A stretch of DNA of 64,000 nucleotides from Salvia splendens (Eukaryota; Streptophyta; Magnoliopsida; Lamiales; Lamiaceae), in contig NC_056049.1 of assembly GCF_004379255.2 (NCBI RefSeq), positions 682,001 to 746,000 on the forward strand, in the 5' to 3' direction. The notes beneath the pieces were generated by a model, which saw nothing but the letters and a program-made list of their open reading frames with translations, searched no databases and was not told where the DNA came from. Below, piece by piece: positions 35,302 to 46,600 of the stretch. Each line of letters begins with the position of its first letter. Position 1 is the first letter of the stretch. Made by a program: the position numbers and the translations under genes.

Positions 35302-36299
35302 ATTTAGTTACTAGTGCTGATAATTATTAGCATTAAGAAAGGAAGAAATTAGTCATAATCAAGGAAAGTGCAAGTTGCATCTACTTATGGAAATCTAACT
35401 GTTCCAAAACCATGAAGCCGCCCCCAGTATTCATTCCTGTTTTGGTTTTTTAATATATTTAGTGATTGATTAATAGTTTGATCATACCCAAAAGTAGAAT
35501 TGTTTATTTAATTTGTGTGGTCAATTAGATGCTTACATAAAAACAGTGGGATTCGTGGACAAATAAAGAATAAAGATTTATTCACTTAACAATTCTAGTT
35601 TATTTTACCCAAAATATATAATTTATTCCCTATAATGGCACAAAATAGGCTAAAGGACATCTATAACTTTTTAGTACTCCTCCTAGTTATCTAATCTCAA
35701 AGACTTACTCTAAATGTACCATTTTAGTAATTTTGTAAATTACTCTCATATAATTATAACTTATAATCCTTACTCTCAAATTATTCTTTTGACTTTGTCC
35801 AGTAAGCTTAAATTGTGAATGACTAATTACTAATATGAACAAGATATTTAACAATTTTTACAGCAAACTAAAAAAAAATTAATATCTCAAGTGATAATAA
35901 TGATATTTGTGTGGTTCCACGACTCCAAATGATGAGATTTGAGCTTTTATCTTGTTGGATGACGTGGCACATTAAAGAAACTAAATTAGATTCTCGGTGA
36001 GATGGCGGATTGAGGCACGTGAAAATCAGGTGGTCCATTTCATTATTCTGACTAGGATTCCGGGGCCCACTTGTATGGAAGGGGACAGCAGTATGTATGG
36101 GGTGTTGTATTCGGATTCAATCCAATCATAGCTTGTGAAGCCCATGTGATCTTGTCCTTTTATATGTATCCCAACCTCATTTGACTTCCTCTCATACTAA
36201 TAACAATTTCCTTTTAATCATCGTTTTAATTTGCATATCGTAGTACTAACACGTCAGCTTTTTAACTTAAATCATGTCAACTTTAGTTTGAAAAGAAGT

Positions 36300-36570
36300 A
36301 CTCCCCCTGTCCTAGCAAGAGGATCCGTTTCTTGGTCGGCATGAGAATGCGAGAATTTAGGAGTTATTGGGTAATATGTTTAATTGGAAAGAGAAAAAGT
36401 GAGTGTAAATATTAAAATAGAGAGAAAGAGAGAGGAATTGGAATAAGGAAAAAAAGTGGTTGACGGGATTAATTGGAGAGAGAAAGTTTTTTTAAAAAAG
36501 TAAATGTATCACCTTATTTGGGATAAACTAAAAAGGAAAACGTGTTATCTTAAGTGGGACGGAGAGAATA
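36300..36570. mobile_element. Stowaway-like MITE (family C, opposite orientation)
   Basis: The left end is ACTCCCCCTGTCC and the right end GGGACGGAGAGA. The inside matches the inverse of the 35040-35301 copy (GAATTTAGGAGTTATT, TTAATTGGAGAGAG). The two copies lie 1 kb apart, inverted. Confidence 0.65.
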
Positions 36571-37280
36571 ACTTTAAGGGAAAAATCGTAAAATCCCGAT
36601 TAAACGAATAACGTTTGAGAAAAATGAATCTTCCTTTGAGGAGGGAGAGTATTATTGTAATTGTATGTGATTAATTGTCTTAGTTTGACTCGACTCGAGT
36701 TTAAGAAACGTAAAAGAAAGTTAACTTAAAAAATTAGTAGAATATGAAACATATATTTATATGTTAATTTTATGATAAAATGTGAGCGAGAGAAGTTTGT
36801 AAATTATGAGGTACAATTACTAAAAGTAGTGATGAGATGAGTATTTGCGAACGGACGAAAAAGAAAATATGAGATAATTATTTACCAAATTCTCTACTGG
36901 TGAATCCACCATAATTCAATAATTTTCTCAAAATTAAAACACGTATTCGACAGTTCTACTCGCAACATATTCTACCAACTTAATCGACCAAATTATTAAA
37001 ATATTTGTCAATTAAAACATGAAAAATAAATAACGGACATAGAAACTAGTACTCCATCAGTTCCAATATACTTGAAATACTTGCTGTATTTATCTTTTAG
37101 AGACATTCCACTTAACTAAAACATTTCATAAAATGAAATACTGCTCTATTATTTTATTCTCTGTAACATAAAACATAAAATTACACTACTCAAAAATTAA
37201 TGAACATAAAGTATAAAAGAAAAGGGATGATAAAGAACTAAATTTTATATAACCAAATAAGATTATATTAGTAATTTGAT

Positions 37281-37501
37281 GTACTCCCTCTGTCCCTGAA
37301 GAGTACGCACTATTTCCTTTTTCGTCCATACCTAAAGAGTATGAACATTCCAATTTTGGAAACTCTCTTCTCTAATGAGGTGAGATCCATTCTCCACTAA
37401 CAATACTTAAAAAATTTTCTTTATATATCTCTTACTTTACCAATAATGTATTAAAACTTGTGTCAAACTCAAAGTTTATACTGTTTGGGGACTGAGGGAG
37501 T
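37281..37501. mobile_element. Stowaway-like MITE (family A)
   Basis: Ends ACTCCCTCTGTCCC and GGGGACTGAGGGAGT are inverse and flanked by TA. The interior CATTCTCCACTAACAATACT is the inverse of the text in the 4411 and 63005 copies. Confidence 0.75.
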
Positions 37502-37796
37502 ATTAATTATATATTAACATAATAAATATAGTTAGTGGACAAGTTAAAAGGACTTGATTAGCCTTCAGCCTCATTTTCAATTTTATTTTTAATATATTTG
37601 AATTGTCTCTCTGTTACTTTTCAAATTTGAATTATAGTATGCATTAATTACATTTTATGGTTCCAAAAAAGTAAAAAATTCATATACAAATCATTAATAT
37701 ATTACCAAAATATTATGCACGTTCCATGTACTATACATATGCCCAGATGTTTTAATTAAATTCATAAATAAATTAACTTTTTCTCAAGTAAACTAA

Positions 37797-37990
37797 TACT
37801 CCATCCATCCCCGAGTAATTGTCACTATTTTTCATTTCGGTCCGTCCCTTAATAATTGCCACACTTCATTTTTACCATAAATGGTAAGTAGGTCTCACAT
37901 TCCACTAACTTTTTCAATCAACTTTTCTTTACATTTCTTAAAACTCGTGTCCGGTCAAAGAGTGTCAATTAATTGGGGACGAAGGGAGTA
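37797..37990. mobile_element. Stowaway-like MITE (family B)
   Basis: Ends ACTCCATCCATCCCCG and GGGGACGAAGGGAGTA are inverse. The interior (CATTTTTACCATAAATGGTA, GTCTCACATTCCACTAACTT) reads in reverse in the copy at ~46096-46321. Confidence 0.75.
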
Positions 37991-39188
37991 ATTGATCTTA
38001 CCAAATTTGGTGAGATAGATTTATGGAGTTTGGGAATGATCACGATGGGAAATGAAATGATTGGGTGTTGTGGAATTTTGATAGATGACATGTCTAAATA
38101 ACAACCCGTTATTTGATTCGGGGTGGGAAAGCAAAGTGGACTGCTTTCTTCATACTTTATTAAAAATGTGTGGATGCTAGAGAGATAGGCTTTTGATGCT
38201 CTGAATTGGGACTGGAATCCAATTTGTGATGCATGTTCCCTTTTTCGGAAATGTATTTGTATTTCTATCATCTACCAACTACCTCTACCAAGTTCCAATA
38301 TCCATTACATCCTAAGTGGACCTCATCAATTCCATTGCTGCTTAGTGACTAATTTCCTCGTTGATTTTTAGCATTTTGAAGGATGAAACAGCTGGCCTAA
38401 AGATTCAAGGCTGATCCATACCTTCCACTAAACTAACTATACCTTGGGTTAATTGGTCCTCTATTTTGATCTTGATCTAACGCATACAAATGTTTAGATG
38501 TGTTGTTGCCATCTCAAGTGGATTTGTACACATTATACCAAGTGGATTATGCAAAAGATAGTTTGACTTTTGAACTAGTCCACCTAGTTTCGAGATAGGG
38601 TTCATTCGAATTCAATGCATTCATATATGTAAGCAGGTTCATAAATTTTTTCTATAAAGTATATAGGTTCTAGTGCATAGAATGCTATATAATGTGACAC
38701 TTGCATTACAACTTTATTTCTTTACTTACTACACCTCACCTATACAGTAGGAATATTTGATTATCATCTTCAAAGCATAAGGTTTTAGCATCATATTAAA
38801 GAAAGGGAGACACCGTGTGAACGCCTGAACACAGTGAACGAGGATCAAACCCGGCCAGTAAGAAGGATGAAGGGGGAGGCAACGAAAACAAACAAGGACG
38901 AGGAAATCATCTGGCGGATGAGGCTGCCGCGGAGATGAGCAACGGCTAAAAGAAGAGAACCTGCTCGGCGTTGGTGGAGAACGGGATAATAGAATTTGTC
39001 TCAAAGAAACCATACATAATTAGAGGCAAAGCAAAAAATATGAGAGAGAGAAGTTATGTTAATATTACTTTCAATTGGCATCTCCGATTACATCAAAAAA
39101 ACTCGAGCGTATATATATAATATATATATATATATATTCGCATTATGCTAAAGAGTATTGTGAAACAGCAATCTCCTGAGATGACAAT

Positions 39189-42100
39189 TCACAGAAAGAC
39201 TGGAGCCATTACAAGAGTGATCGTAGCCAACATTTTGATGAGAACATGAAGAGAAGGTCCTGCTGTGTCTTTAAATGGGTCACCCACTCTGCATATATAC
39301 ACAACAGTTTTGTAATTCGTTACGATTCTTTACTAGTCTCGCGATTTCAACTCAGACCTATGAAACATTGCAATAGCGTGCTGCCAACTAGTGAGCTGAC
39401 GTGACATGCCTCACTAGAGTCGGCCAGACACAACCACCTCGGTGACCGAAACAGATTGATGGTGAAATTATTGCAAGTTTCAAAGGTCCGTGTGAAAATT
39501 ACGAGGGCAAATTGCTTGAAACGCCATGAAGTTTGGTTGAATTCTGGTTCATCGTGGGATGATTACAAACAAAATCCAAACTTCATGGTTTTTTACTGCA
39601 GATTTTTCAAGTTGCGGGAAAGACCAGAATTTTAATGATGAACATGGTTTTTCCAACAATTTGACCAAGTTACGAAACGGGTGAAAGTGCGATACTTGAA
39701 ACATGAATGCGAGCAACTTACGTATCACCAGTGACAGCTGCCTTATGGCACTCACTCCCTTTGCCTCCCAGAGCTCCTGTCTCTATGTACTTCTTTGCAT
39801 TATCCCAGGCACCTCCAGCAGTGTTGAGGAAAAGGGCCATAAGGATGCCAGAAACTGTGGCAAACATCAACATCGATGCCACGACTTTTGCCCCGAGGAG
39901 TGGCTGGCCTGTGTAATAGCCTAGCACCCGGAACACGATACCTACAAGGAAGAAAATTTCTAATGGTTTATCTATTGAACGCTTAGACTATCACCTCTCA
40001 ACTAGACACAAGGTTTTTGACACCAGTAGCGGATTTTCAGTTGAAAGCCACTTTTTTTTAACAAAGTAGAAATTGAATAAAATATGCTAATCTCCCATGT
40101 AATGCAAACAAATACAGAAAATAAAAGATGGTAACCTCATGAATTATATACATATATAACAAAAATAGATAAAGTGCCAAAATTTTATGGACTTATAGAT
40201 TCCAAGAAGAGTAAAGAAGGAAGCAAGAAGTTACCAACGACTATGGGTGATATGATGGCCAGCACTCCAGGTTTAATCATCTCCCTTAAAGAAGCAGAGG
40301 CAACTATAGATACACACCGACCATAATCAGGTTTCTCCTTGTAATCCTGACATAGATGTAAGGTATTGAGCACCGTAGTGATGGAAAAAACTGTACAAGC
40401 TATTTTGAGAGATCAAATTACTGTACGAACCATGATCCCGGGCCTCTCAATGAACTGTCTTCTTACTTCATTCACAACCTCCTGAGCACTTCGACCAACC
40501 GCTGCACAAGCCCAAGCACTAAATAGAAATATAAGCATAGAGCCCAGAAGTCCACCAATAAACACTTCAGGAATGGCAATATCAACCTGTAATAGTTCGA
40601 GACGAATGAAACTAATAGATCCTAACAAGAGTTCTTCAATTCAAACTTACCCTATTTCATAGGTATAAGAAGAATTAGCAAGACTTAGAATGCTTACCTG
40701 ATGAAATTTTACATGTGCGAATGAACCTACTTCATCCATGTATGCACTAAACAGAAGAAAAGATGCTAATGCTGCAGAACCAATTGCAAATCCCTTGGTC
40801 GTGGCCTTTGTAGTATTCCCAACCGCATCAAGCACATCAGTAATTTGACGTACACTTTCAGGCTGTGACATTTGTTTGCACATAACATTAGACTTGCTTG
40901 AAAAGTAATCTAAAGGATTGTAAACATCTTAAGATCATTTCAAGTACCTGCTGACTCATTTCAACAATTCCACCAGCATTATCAGCTATTGGACCAAACA
41001 TATCCATCGTCAGGACATAAGCTGCGGTGCTGAGCATTCCCATTGTGGCAACAGCTGTCCCAAACAATCCACCAGTTGGACTTCCAGACTCATCAACCAA
41101 ACCCGAAGTCTGGCCCAGCCAATATGCTGAAACTATGGATACGCTTATAACAAGAACGGGAAGAGCTGTTGATTCGAGACCTAAACTAACTCCTGCAATA
41201 ATATTAGTTCCATGACCAGTGGAGCTAGCAAGAGCTAATGTGCGAACAGGCTCATGCTTGTAGTCGGTGTAATACTTTGTGATGCAGACGAAGAGGTAAG
41301 CTGTAATGATCCCAACCAAACCACACAAGGCAAAGTTAAGCCATGCAGAAGGTGCTTGTTCCGTGTATAACATCCAGCGTGTGGACTGCAAAATATGTGC
41401 CATGACCAGATTGAACAAGTAAAAGTGTGCACCAGAAAATAAACATGCACAGAAGCACAAATTAATTCTACAGGCAACAAAACCAGAATTAATATTGTTA
41501 CAGAATTAATTCTTACCAAACCGAAAGTCACAACTGCTAACAATATTGTTACAGAATATCCGTTTTGCAGAATTGCCATTGGATCCTCTAAAACACCAAT
41601 CGCTCCAGATCCACGTGTATTGCGAATAGAAAAGATTCCAACTGATGATATCACCAGATCGAATGAGTGAACAACCAGAGGAAACAGAATAAAACCAGAT
41701 GGATCTGCGAGTGAATAACATCAAGAATCAGTTATTATGGTTTAGCAAGAAAAACATATAAAACGGTAAGGTGGTTAAATCATTACTAGATATCTAGATA
41801 AATGAATTGATCACATACCTTCAATTTTGCAGCGCTGTGCCATTGTACCCCCAAGTATCATTGCACTAATTATTTCTGCAGCAATACTTTCAAACAGATC
41901 AGCACCTCGAGCAGCACAGTCACCAACATTGTCTCCAACCTTTAATTTGTCAACGATAAGAAATAAATATCAATCAATATGTATTAAGGCGGATAAGGTA
42001 ATCCGGTAAATATATATTATCACATATGATAAAGTAAACACCAAAAATGTTGTGCAATGAGGGTCAAACTATTTTTTTGGACCATGTTTTTGTGCTGCTC

Positions 42101-44379
42101 ACAACAACAGCCACAATTTCCAAATACTTTTTATGATGAGAGAATAAAGAGAGGAATCCTCCATACCAAATCAGCAATGACAGCAGGATTTCTTGGATCA
42201 TCTTCAGGAATACCCTGCTCCACCTTTCCAACAAGATCGGCTCCAACATCAGCCGCTTTGGTATATATACCACCACCCAACTGCGCAAAAAGTGCGACAA
42301 AAGAGGCTCCAAAACCATATCCAACAAGAAGAAGAGGCACTGAAAGAGAAAAAATAATGGTTGACTGATGCAACTAAAATTTGTGTTAGAGCAGGAAAAG
42401 ATCACAAAATGCACAGAGAATAACAGCATTTTAGAGTCCATTAAGGTAGGAAGCTCAGGAGTGGGAAACTTACAGTCAGTGATCTTCATGGAACCTGTTG
42501 AATCTACACCCAGCCAAACATAAAAGGTGGAATAAAGAATAGCAATACCAAGGACAGCCATTCCGACAACCACCAAAGCAGAAAACCCACCAGCACGAAC
42601 AGCTATCTGAAAAAAATTCATGCCACTTATGAAATTCAAATGCATTGTAACTAACATGAAGTACACATGTCCAACAAAATATGAGAGTAATGCCAAAGAA
42701 AAGAAAAACAAAAATCAGACACCTGCAATGCTTCTCTTGCAGATCGTCTTGCTGCACTTGAGACTCGAACATTTGCACGTACAGAGACCCACATCCCTAC
42801 GTAGCCAGCAATACCAGAACAAATAGCCCCGAGAAGGAAGGAAGCAACAGTAATATAAGCAGTTGCTGCCCTGCATCACCACAGGAGAGCAGATAATTCA
42901 TTATTAGAAATTTTGTAGCAAATGAGGGGTAAAGTACAGTTATTGTGTGTTTCTGGGTGACTGGAGTTTCGGGTGCTGGGTAACTAACCTCCCTAAACCA
43001 GAAGATTCTTGTTGTGGGCTTGTACTCCGCAATAGGTATATGATCAGGATTACTAATCCTAGTAAAACAGCCATTTTTGAGATGGTTCCATACTGAGTCC
43101 TAAAGAAACCTTCAGCACCATCACGTATAGCCTCTGATATCTAGCATGTAAAGCAATAAGATCATGGAAATCAAGAAAAAGAAATCTTCAAAGCTCAACA
43201 GGAGAGAATACAGAGAGTCATGCTGGCTGATAAAGCCTGGATGGAAAATATTTAGGCTAAAAGGCAGCATGTTATTGCCAGCCAAGTATAATTAACATTA
43301 TATAATTTCTTCTGGAAATTAGTTGTACATGAATTATAGGTCAGTGCAAATCACGGAGGCATGTGTCATAACCAATATTTCGGTATGCATCTAGGTGAAA
43401 TAGGTATAAAATGGTACAAAAGAGCCAAAATAACAAAACTAAAAAATACCTGAACCATTTCAGGAGGCCCCTCATCCTTAGAGAGCACCCATTTTGTAAG
43501 GTATATGGACACGAAAAAACTGACAATGCAAACTGCGTATACAAACACAATAATTGGCGAGGTAATTGCACCAATATAAAAGAGAACTCCCAGTCCAAGA
43601 ATCAAAAGCACCAAAAGAACACGGCTGTTTATTCTCATCAGTAGACGAAATATCTGAAGAAAGAACTTACAGTCAGCACTTAAGCAGAGGCAAGTGAGGA
43701 AAAAAAACATGCAATGATAAAATGTAAAAAACTAGTGCAATAAAAATAAAAGTAAAAACAAAAAAAATAAAGCTTCATTCTTCATACTTTTGACACATGT
43801 AAACATCACCTGTTTATCAGAATAAAAGGACATTCTAAGAGGTTCTAGTTAGTTCGAGAGAAGAGCAAGTTCCTTGAAGAAATAGATATGAGCCAACTAT
43901 AGTTTTTAAAACCATTTATAATGGTTTTAGCTTTAGTTCATCCCCAAATAGAGATTCATTTCTTGTAACTGTAAATTATGCCATGCAACATTATAACACA
44001 ATACTAAAAGGGACACGTTCCGGTCATGAGTATGATTTATTCGGCTACACAAATAATATCAAACTAAAGTTTATTTTGAATGTGCAACCTATTACAAGTT
44101 CAAAGTTTCTTTTGCATCCATATGGCCATTAAATCATTAGTCACATCTCAAAGAATGTGCAGCTGACCCCATAAAGCAAGATTATTTTCTCAGAGAGGTA
44201 TAAATTAAGATAATTAGAGCGCAGACAGATACAGTTTCATGATATGTTCTGCTCACAAGATATGTAAGTTGAATAGATGCACTTACCAGTGGAGTGTAGG
44301 GTTTAGTACGCATGTTTGGGAATGTCCTTGGCCTTTCCTGGTAAGGCCCCAAGCTCCCACCCTCCACATCATCATCCAT
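39189..44379 (-). CDS. AVP2: Type II (K+-independent) H+-translocating pyrophosphatase, AVP2-like
   Basis: Fourteen exons in transcript order: 44379-44287, 43653-43450, 43140-42989, 42870-42723, 42606-42474, 42339-42167, 41939-41819, 41704-41517, 41385-40948, 40862-40698, 40586-40431, 40346-40235, 39941-39722 and 39288-39189. All junctions are GT-AG, the phases fit, and the product is 800 aa (Arabidopsis AVP2 is ~802). It is a polytopic membrane protein. The pyrophosphate/Mg site [20 protein letters not shown] and the second acidic cluster [18 protein letters not shown] are intact. The lysine in [14 protein letters not shown] is the marker of the K+-independent class; type I has Ala there. 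The enzyme hydrolyses PPi to pump protons, in plants at Golgi/TGN membranes. The 5' UTR probably contains an intron between 44500 and 45010. The upstream 45.1-45.3 kb region has CACGTC elements. Confidence 0.96.
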
Positions 44380-45856
44380 GGCAACACTTTGGAAGGAATT
44401 CACCCTCCGTGCTACGGGGAAAGGGATAAACTCTCCACTCTGGGGCAACTCGCCCCCTGAACCTGGTTGCGGTATCTTGAATGTTTTTACTACAGCAGAG
44501 AAATGTAGAAATGCGGCTTGTGTATTACAGAATCAAGAATAGCTTCTCTCTTTTATCCCACCACTTCACTTGTCACCACGTGCTCTCCTCTGATGATTCC
44601 CTTTCCTAGAAAGCATTTCGAGTAAATATCAGCCCTTTTCTAAATCCCAAAATAAATTTTCAGCAAGATAACATACTACTCTATAAAAAGGATTGCATCA
44701 GAAACTCCCCGTTTTGAATTTAAGCAACCAACCATCCAAATGCACGTATAAACTAAACCTATGAGAAAAAACAAAATCATGCCCAAAAAGGAATGCTTGC
44801 AAATAATCCAAAATAGAATATGCATAAATACGGCTCTGGATCGAAACGGCATAAACAAGCCACAAATTTGTAGCGTTGAGCACAAATCAGATGGCTTACA
44901 ATTGAACGAAAACTGAAACACTAAATTATGAAACGAGGACCTTCTTAATTGAAGAGAATCAACTAAGTTTATGAGCAATTACTGAATAAGAGAGAATAGA
45001 TCAGGAGAATACGAGTGATGCGTGATTGGGCGGTAGGGCTCCGGCGACTGAATTCGGGAATCAACGGCCGAATCAGTGTGGTTTCAGGCGTTGAACGGTG
45101 GTTTTGTGAGTGTTGGGTTTTACTTTTACCATTTCCGCTGCGACCCGACCAGTATACACACTACCTGTCACGACTGGCGACAAAGCCAATTACGTTTCGC
45201 CACGTCGTATCATCTGCCACGTCATCGGTTATTTTTGTTTTGGTCAGCGGTCGGTTCATTATTGTGTTGTAACAAAGTTCTCGTATAAAGCATTCACAAA
45301 ATACAAAAAAAATGGATTTAGTATGTAAGCTTTGGCAGATTGTCTATACTGGAGTGTTATCGCATCGACACGATCAGATTAAATTAATTTGATCATGTAA
45401 ATGAATTAAGTAGTAAATAAGTTTCGGCAAATTGTATAGATCAGGTTATTATTGTAGTCAATTTGATCGTGTTCGCAATTGATTACATATCATTATGTTG
45501 TTATCGTGACTTTAAACAAAACTAGTATATTAATTAGGAAACAATTATTTGAATTGTAAGTGTGGCATCAAAATGTTACTGACATTAGATGTTGCCCAAA
45601 GATAATTTTTCATTTATCTTGTGATGACTCGAATATTAATCACTTAATCATCTATTTGACTGAGTAATGGAATGGAAATCTACTAGTATTTCATTCAACT
45701 AATTGACAACTACTTAATTTATTGATAATTGTTTAAGGTTATTAACGGTTGGTTCTCAGCTAAGGTCTAAGGACATGTCTTTAGCTGTCATATTTGATTT
45801 CTAGGTACTTATGATTTAATCTTCTTGTGTATAAGTTACAGAGCCATATGTTATTG

Positions 45857-46095
45857 TACTCTCTCTCTATCTAACCCAACTTAGTTGGGTCTATTTATGT
45901 TTGAGATTTTTAGTTGGACCATTTTCTCTCTGATTCGTGATAAAAATAAAATATTTAATCACTCATATTTTATTCTCTCTTTTAATTTATTATTTATCTT
46001 ATTTTATTTTATTTTATTTTATTATTCGTTTATAATGTAATCTCTTAATCTCTATGCCCAACTAAAATGCATCGATTTAGTAGTGTCGAGGGAGT
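45857..46095. mobile_element. Stowaway-like MITE
   Basis: The left end ACTCTCTCTCTATCTAACCC and the right end TAGTGTCGAGGGAGT form degraded inverted termini. Inner complementary blocks are CCCAACTTAGTTGGG on the left and GCCCAACTAAAATGCATCG on the right. It abuts the next MITE at 46096, so one may have inserted into the other's end. Confidence 0.55.
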
Positions 46096-46321
46096 TTTAA
46101 GAGTCACACTTTGATCGGACACGAGTTTTAACAAATGTAAAGAAAAGTTGGTGGAATGTGAGACCTACTTTTTTATATTGATTTTATAATAAAATGTGAG
46201 TGAAGTGAGTTAGTGAAATGTGAGACATACTTACCATTTATGGTAAAAATGAAATGTGACTCTTAAATGAGGACGGACCGAAATGGAAAAGCGTGACTGT
46301 TAATCGGGGACGGAGGGAGTA
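46096..46321. mobile_element. Stowaway-like MITE (family B)
   Basis: The right end is GGGGACGGAGGGAGTA and the interior ACCATTTATGGTAAAAATG is the inverse of the copy at 37797-37990. The left end is fused with the neighbouring MITE, so that boundary is approximate. Confidence 0.7.
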
Positions 46322-46600
46322 CGACTTTACTCAAATAACAAAAAGAAAATTATAAAGGTAGTACTAAAAAGTGTAAATATCCTAATTTTGAAATCAGGTT
46401 GTATTAGTGTTTTTGCTTTTACTACCTATAAAAATCCCAACTTTATGAAACACTCTCTCTATATCTCTGGTTTAAATTGGCATAAAATTCGTGAAAAAAC
46501 CTGCCAAATTCCACAATTTGGGCATCCCAAATCCCACACTCACCATTTTTTTCCTCCAATTCAAGATCGTGTTTTTATCAAACACATTCTTCATCCGAAA

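Larger units (their letters stand above)
34457..39188. other. Gene-poor intergenic region with many MITEs
   Basis: AT-rich, about 4.7 kb, with no convincing gene. It holds at least four Stowaway-like MITEs, listed separately, and a partial one at ~37050-37200. A slightly GC-richer patch at 38780-39010 has a 94-codon frame on the minus strand without any recognised domain. A TA-rich run lies at ~39110-39137. Confidence 0.6.
44380..46600. promoter_or_regulatory. Divergent intergenic region between AVP2 and AHL genes
   Basis: The left part (44380-45010) is the AVP2 5' UTR with a probable intron. At 45150-45240 there is a promoter-like patch with CCACGTC repeats (GCCACGTCG, GCCACGTCATCG), ABRE/G-box-like. 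Two Stowaway-like MITEs, listed separately, fill 45857-46321. The AHL leader follows. No other gene seen. Confidence 0.5.

Noticed and set aside
38729..39013. 94-codon minus-strand frame in the intergenic patch before the AVP2 3' end
   Set aside because: No recognised domain, promoter or splice partners, and weak coding character; left as intergenic.
39483..39700. Possible Mutator-type MITE in AVP2 intron 13 (AAATTGCTTGAAACGCCATG...)
   Set aside because: The text resembles known 'GCAAATTGC...CCATGAAGTTTGG' repeats (also at ~57508), but neither matching termini nor a 9-bp duplication could be defined.
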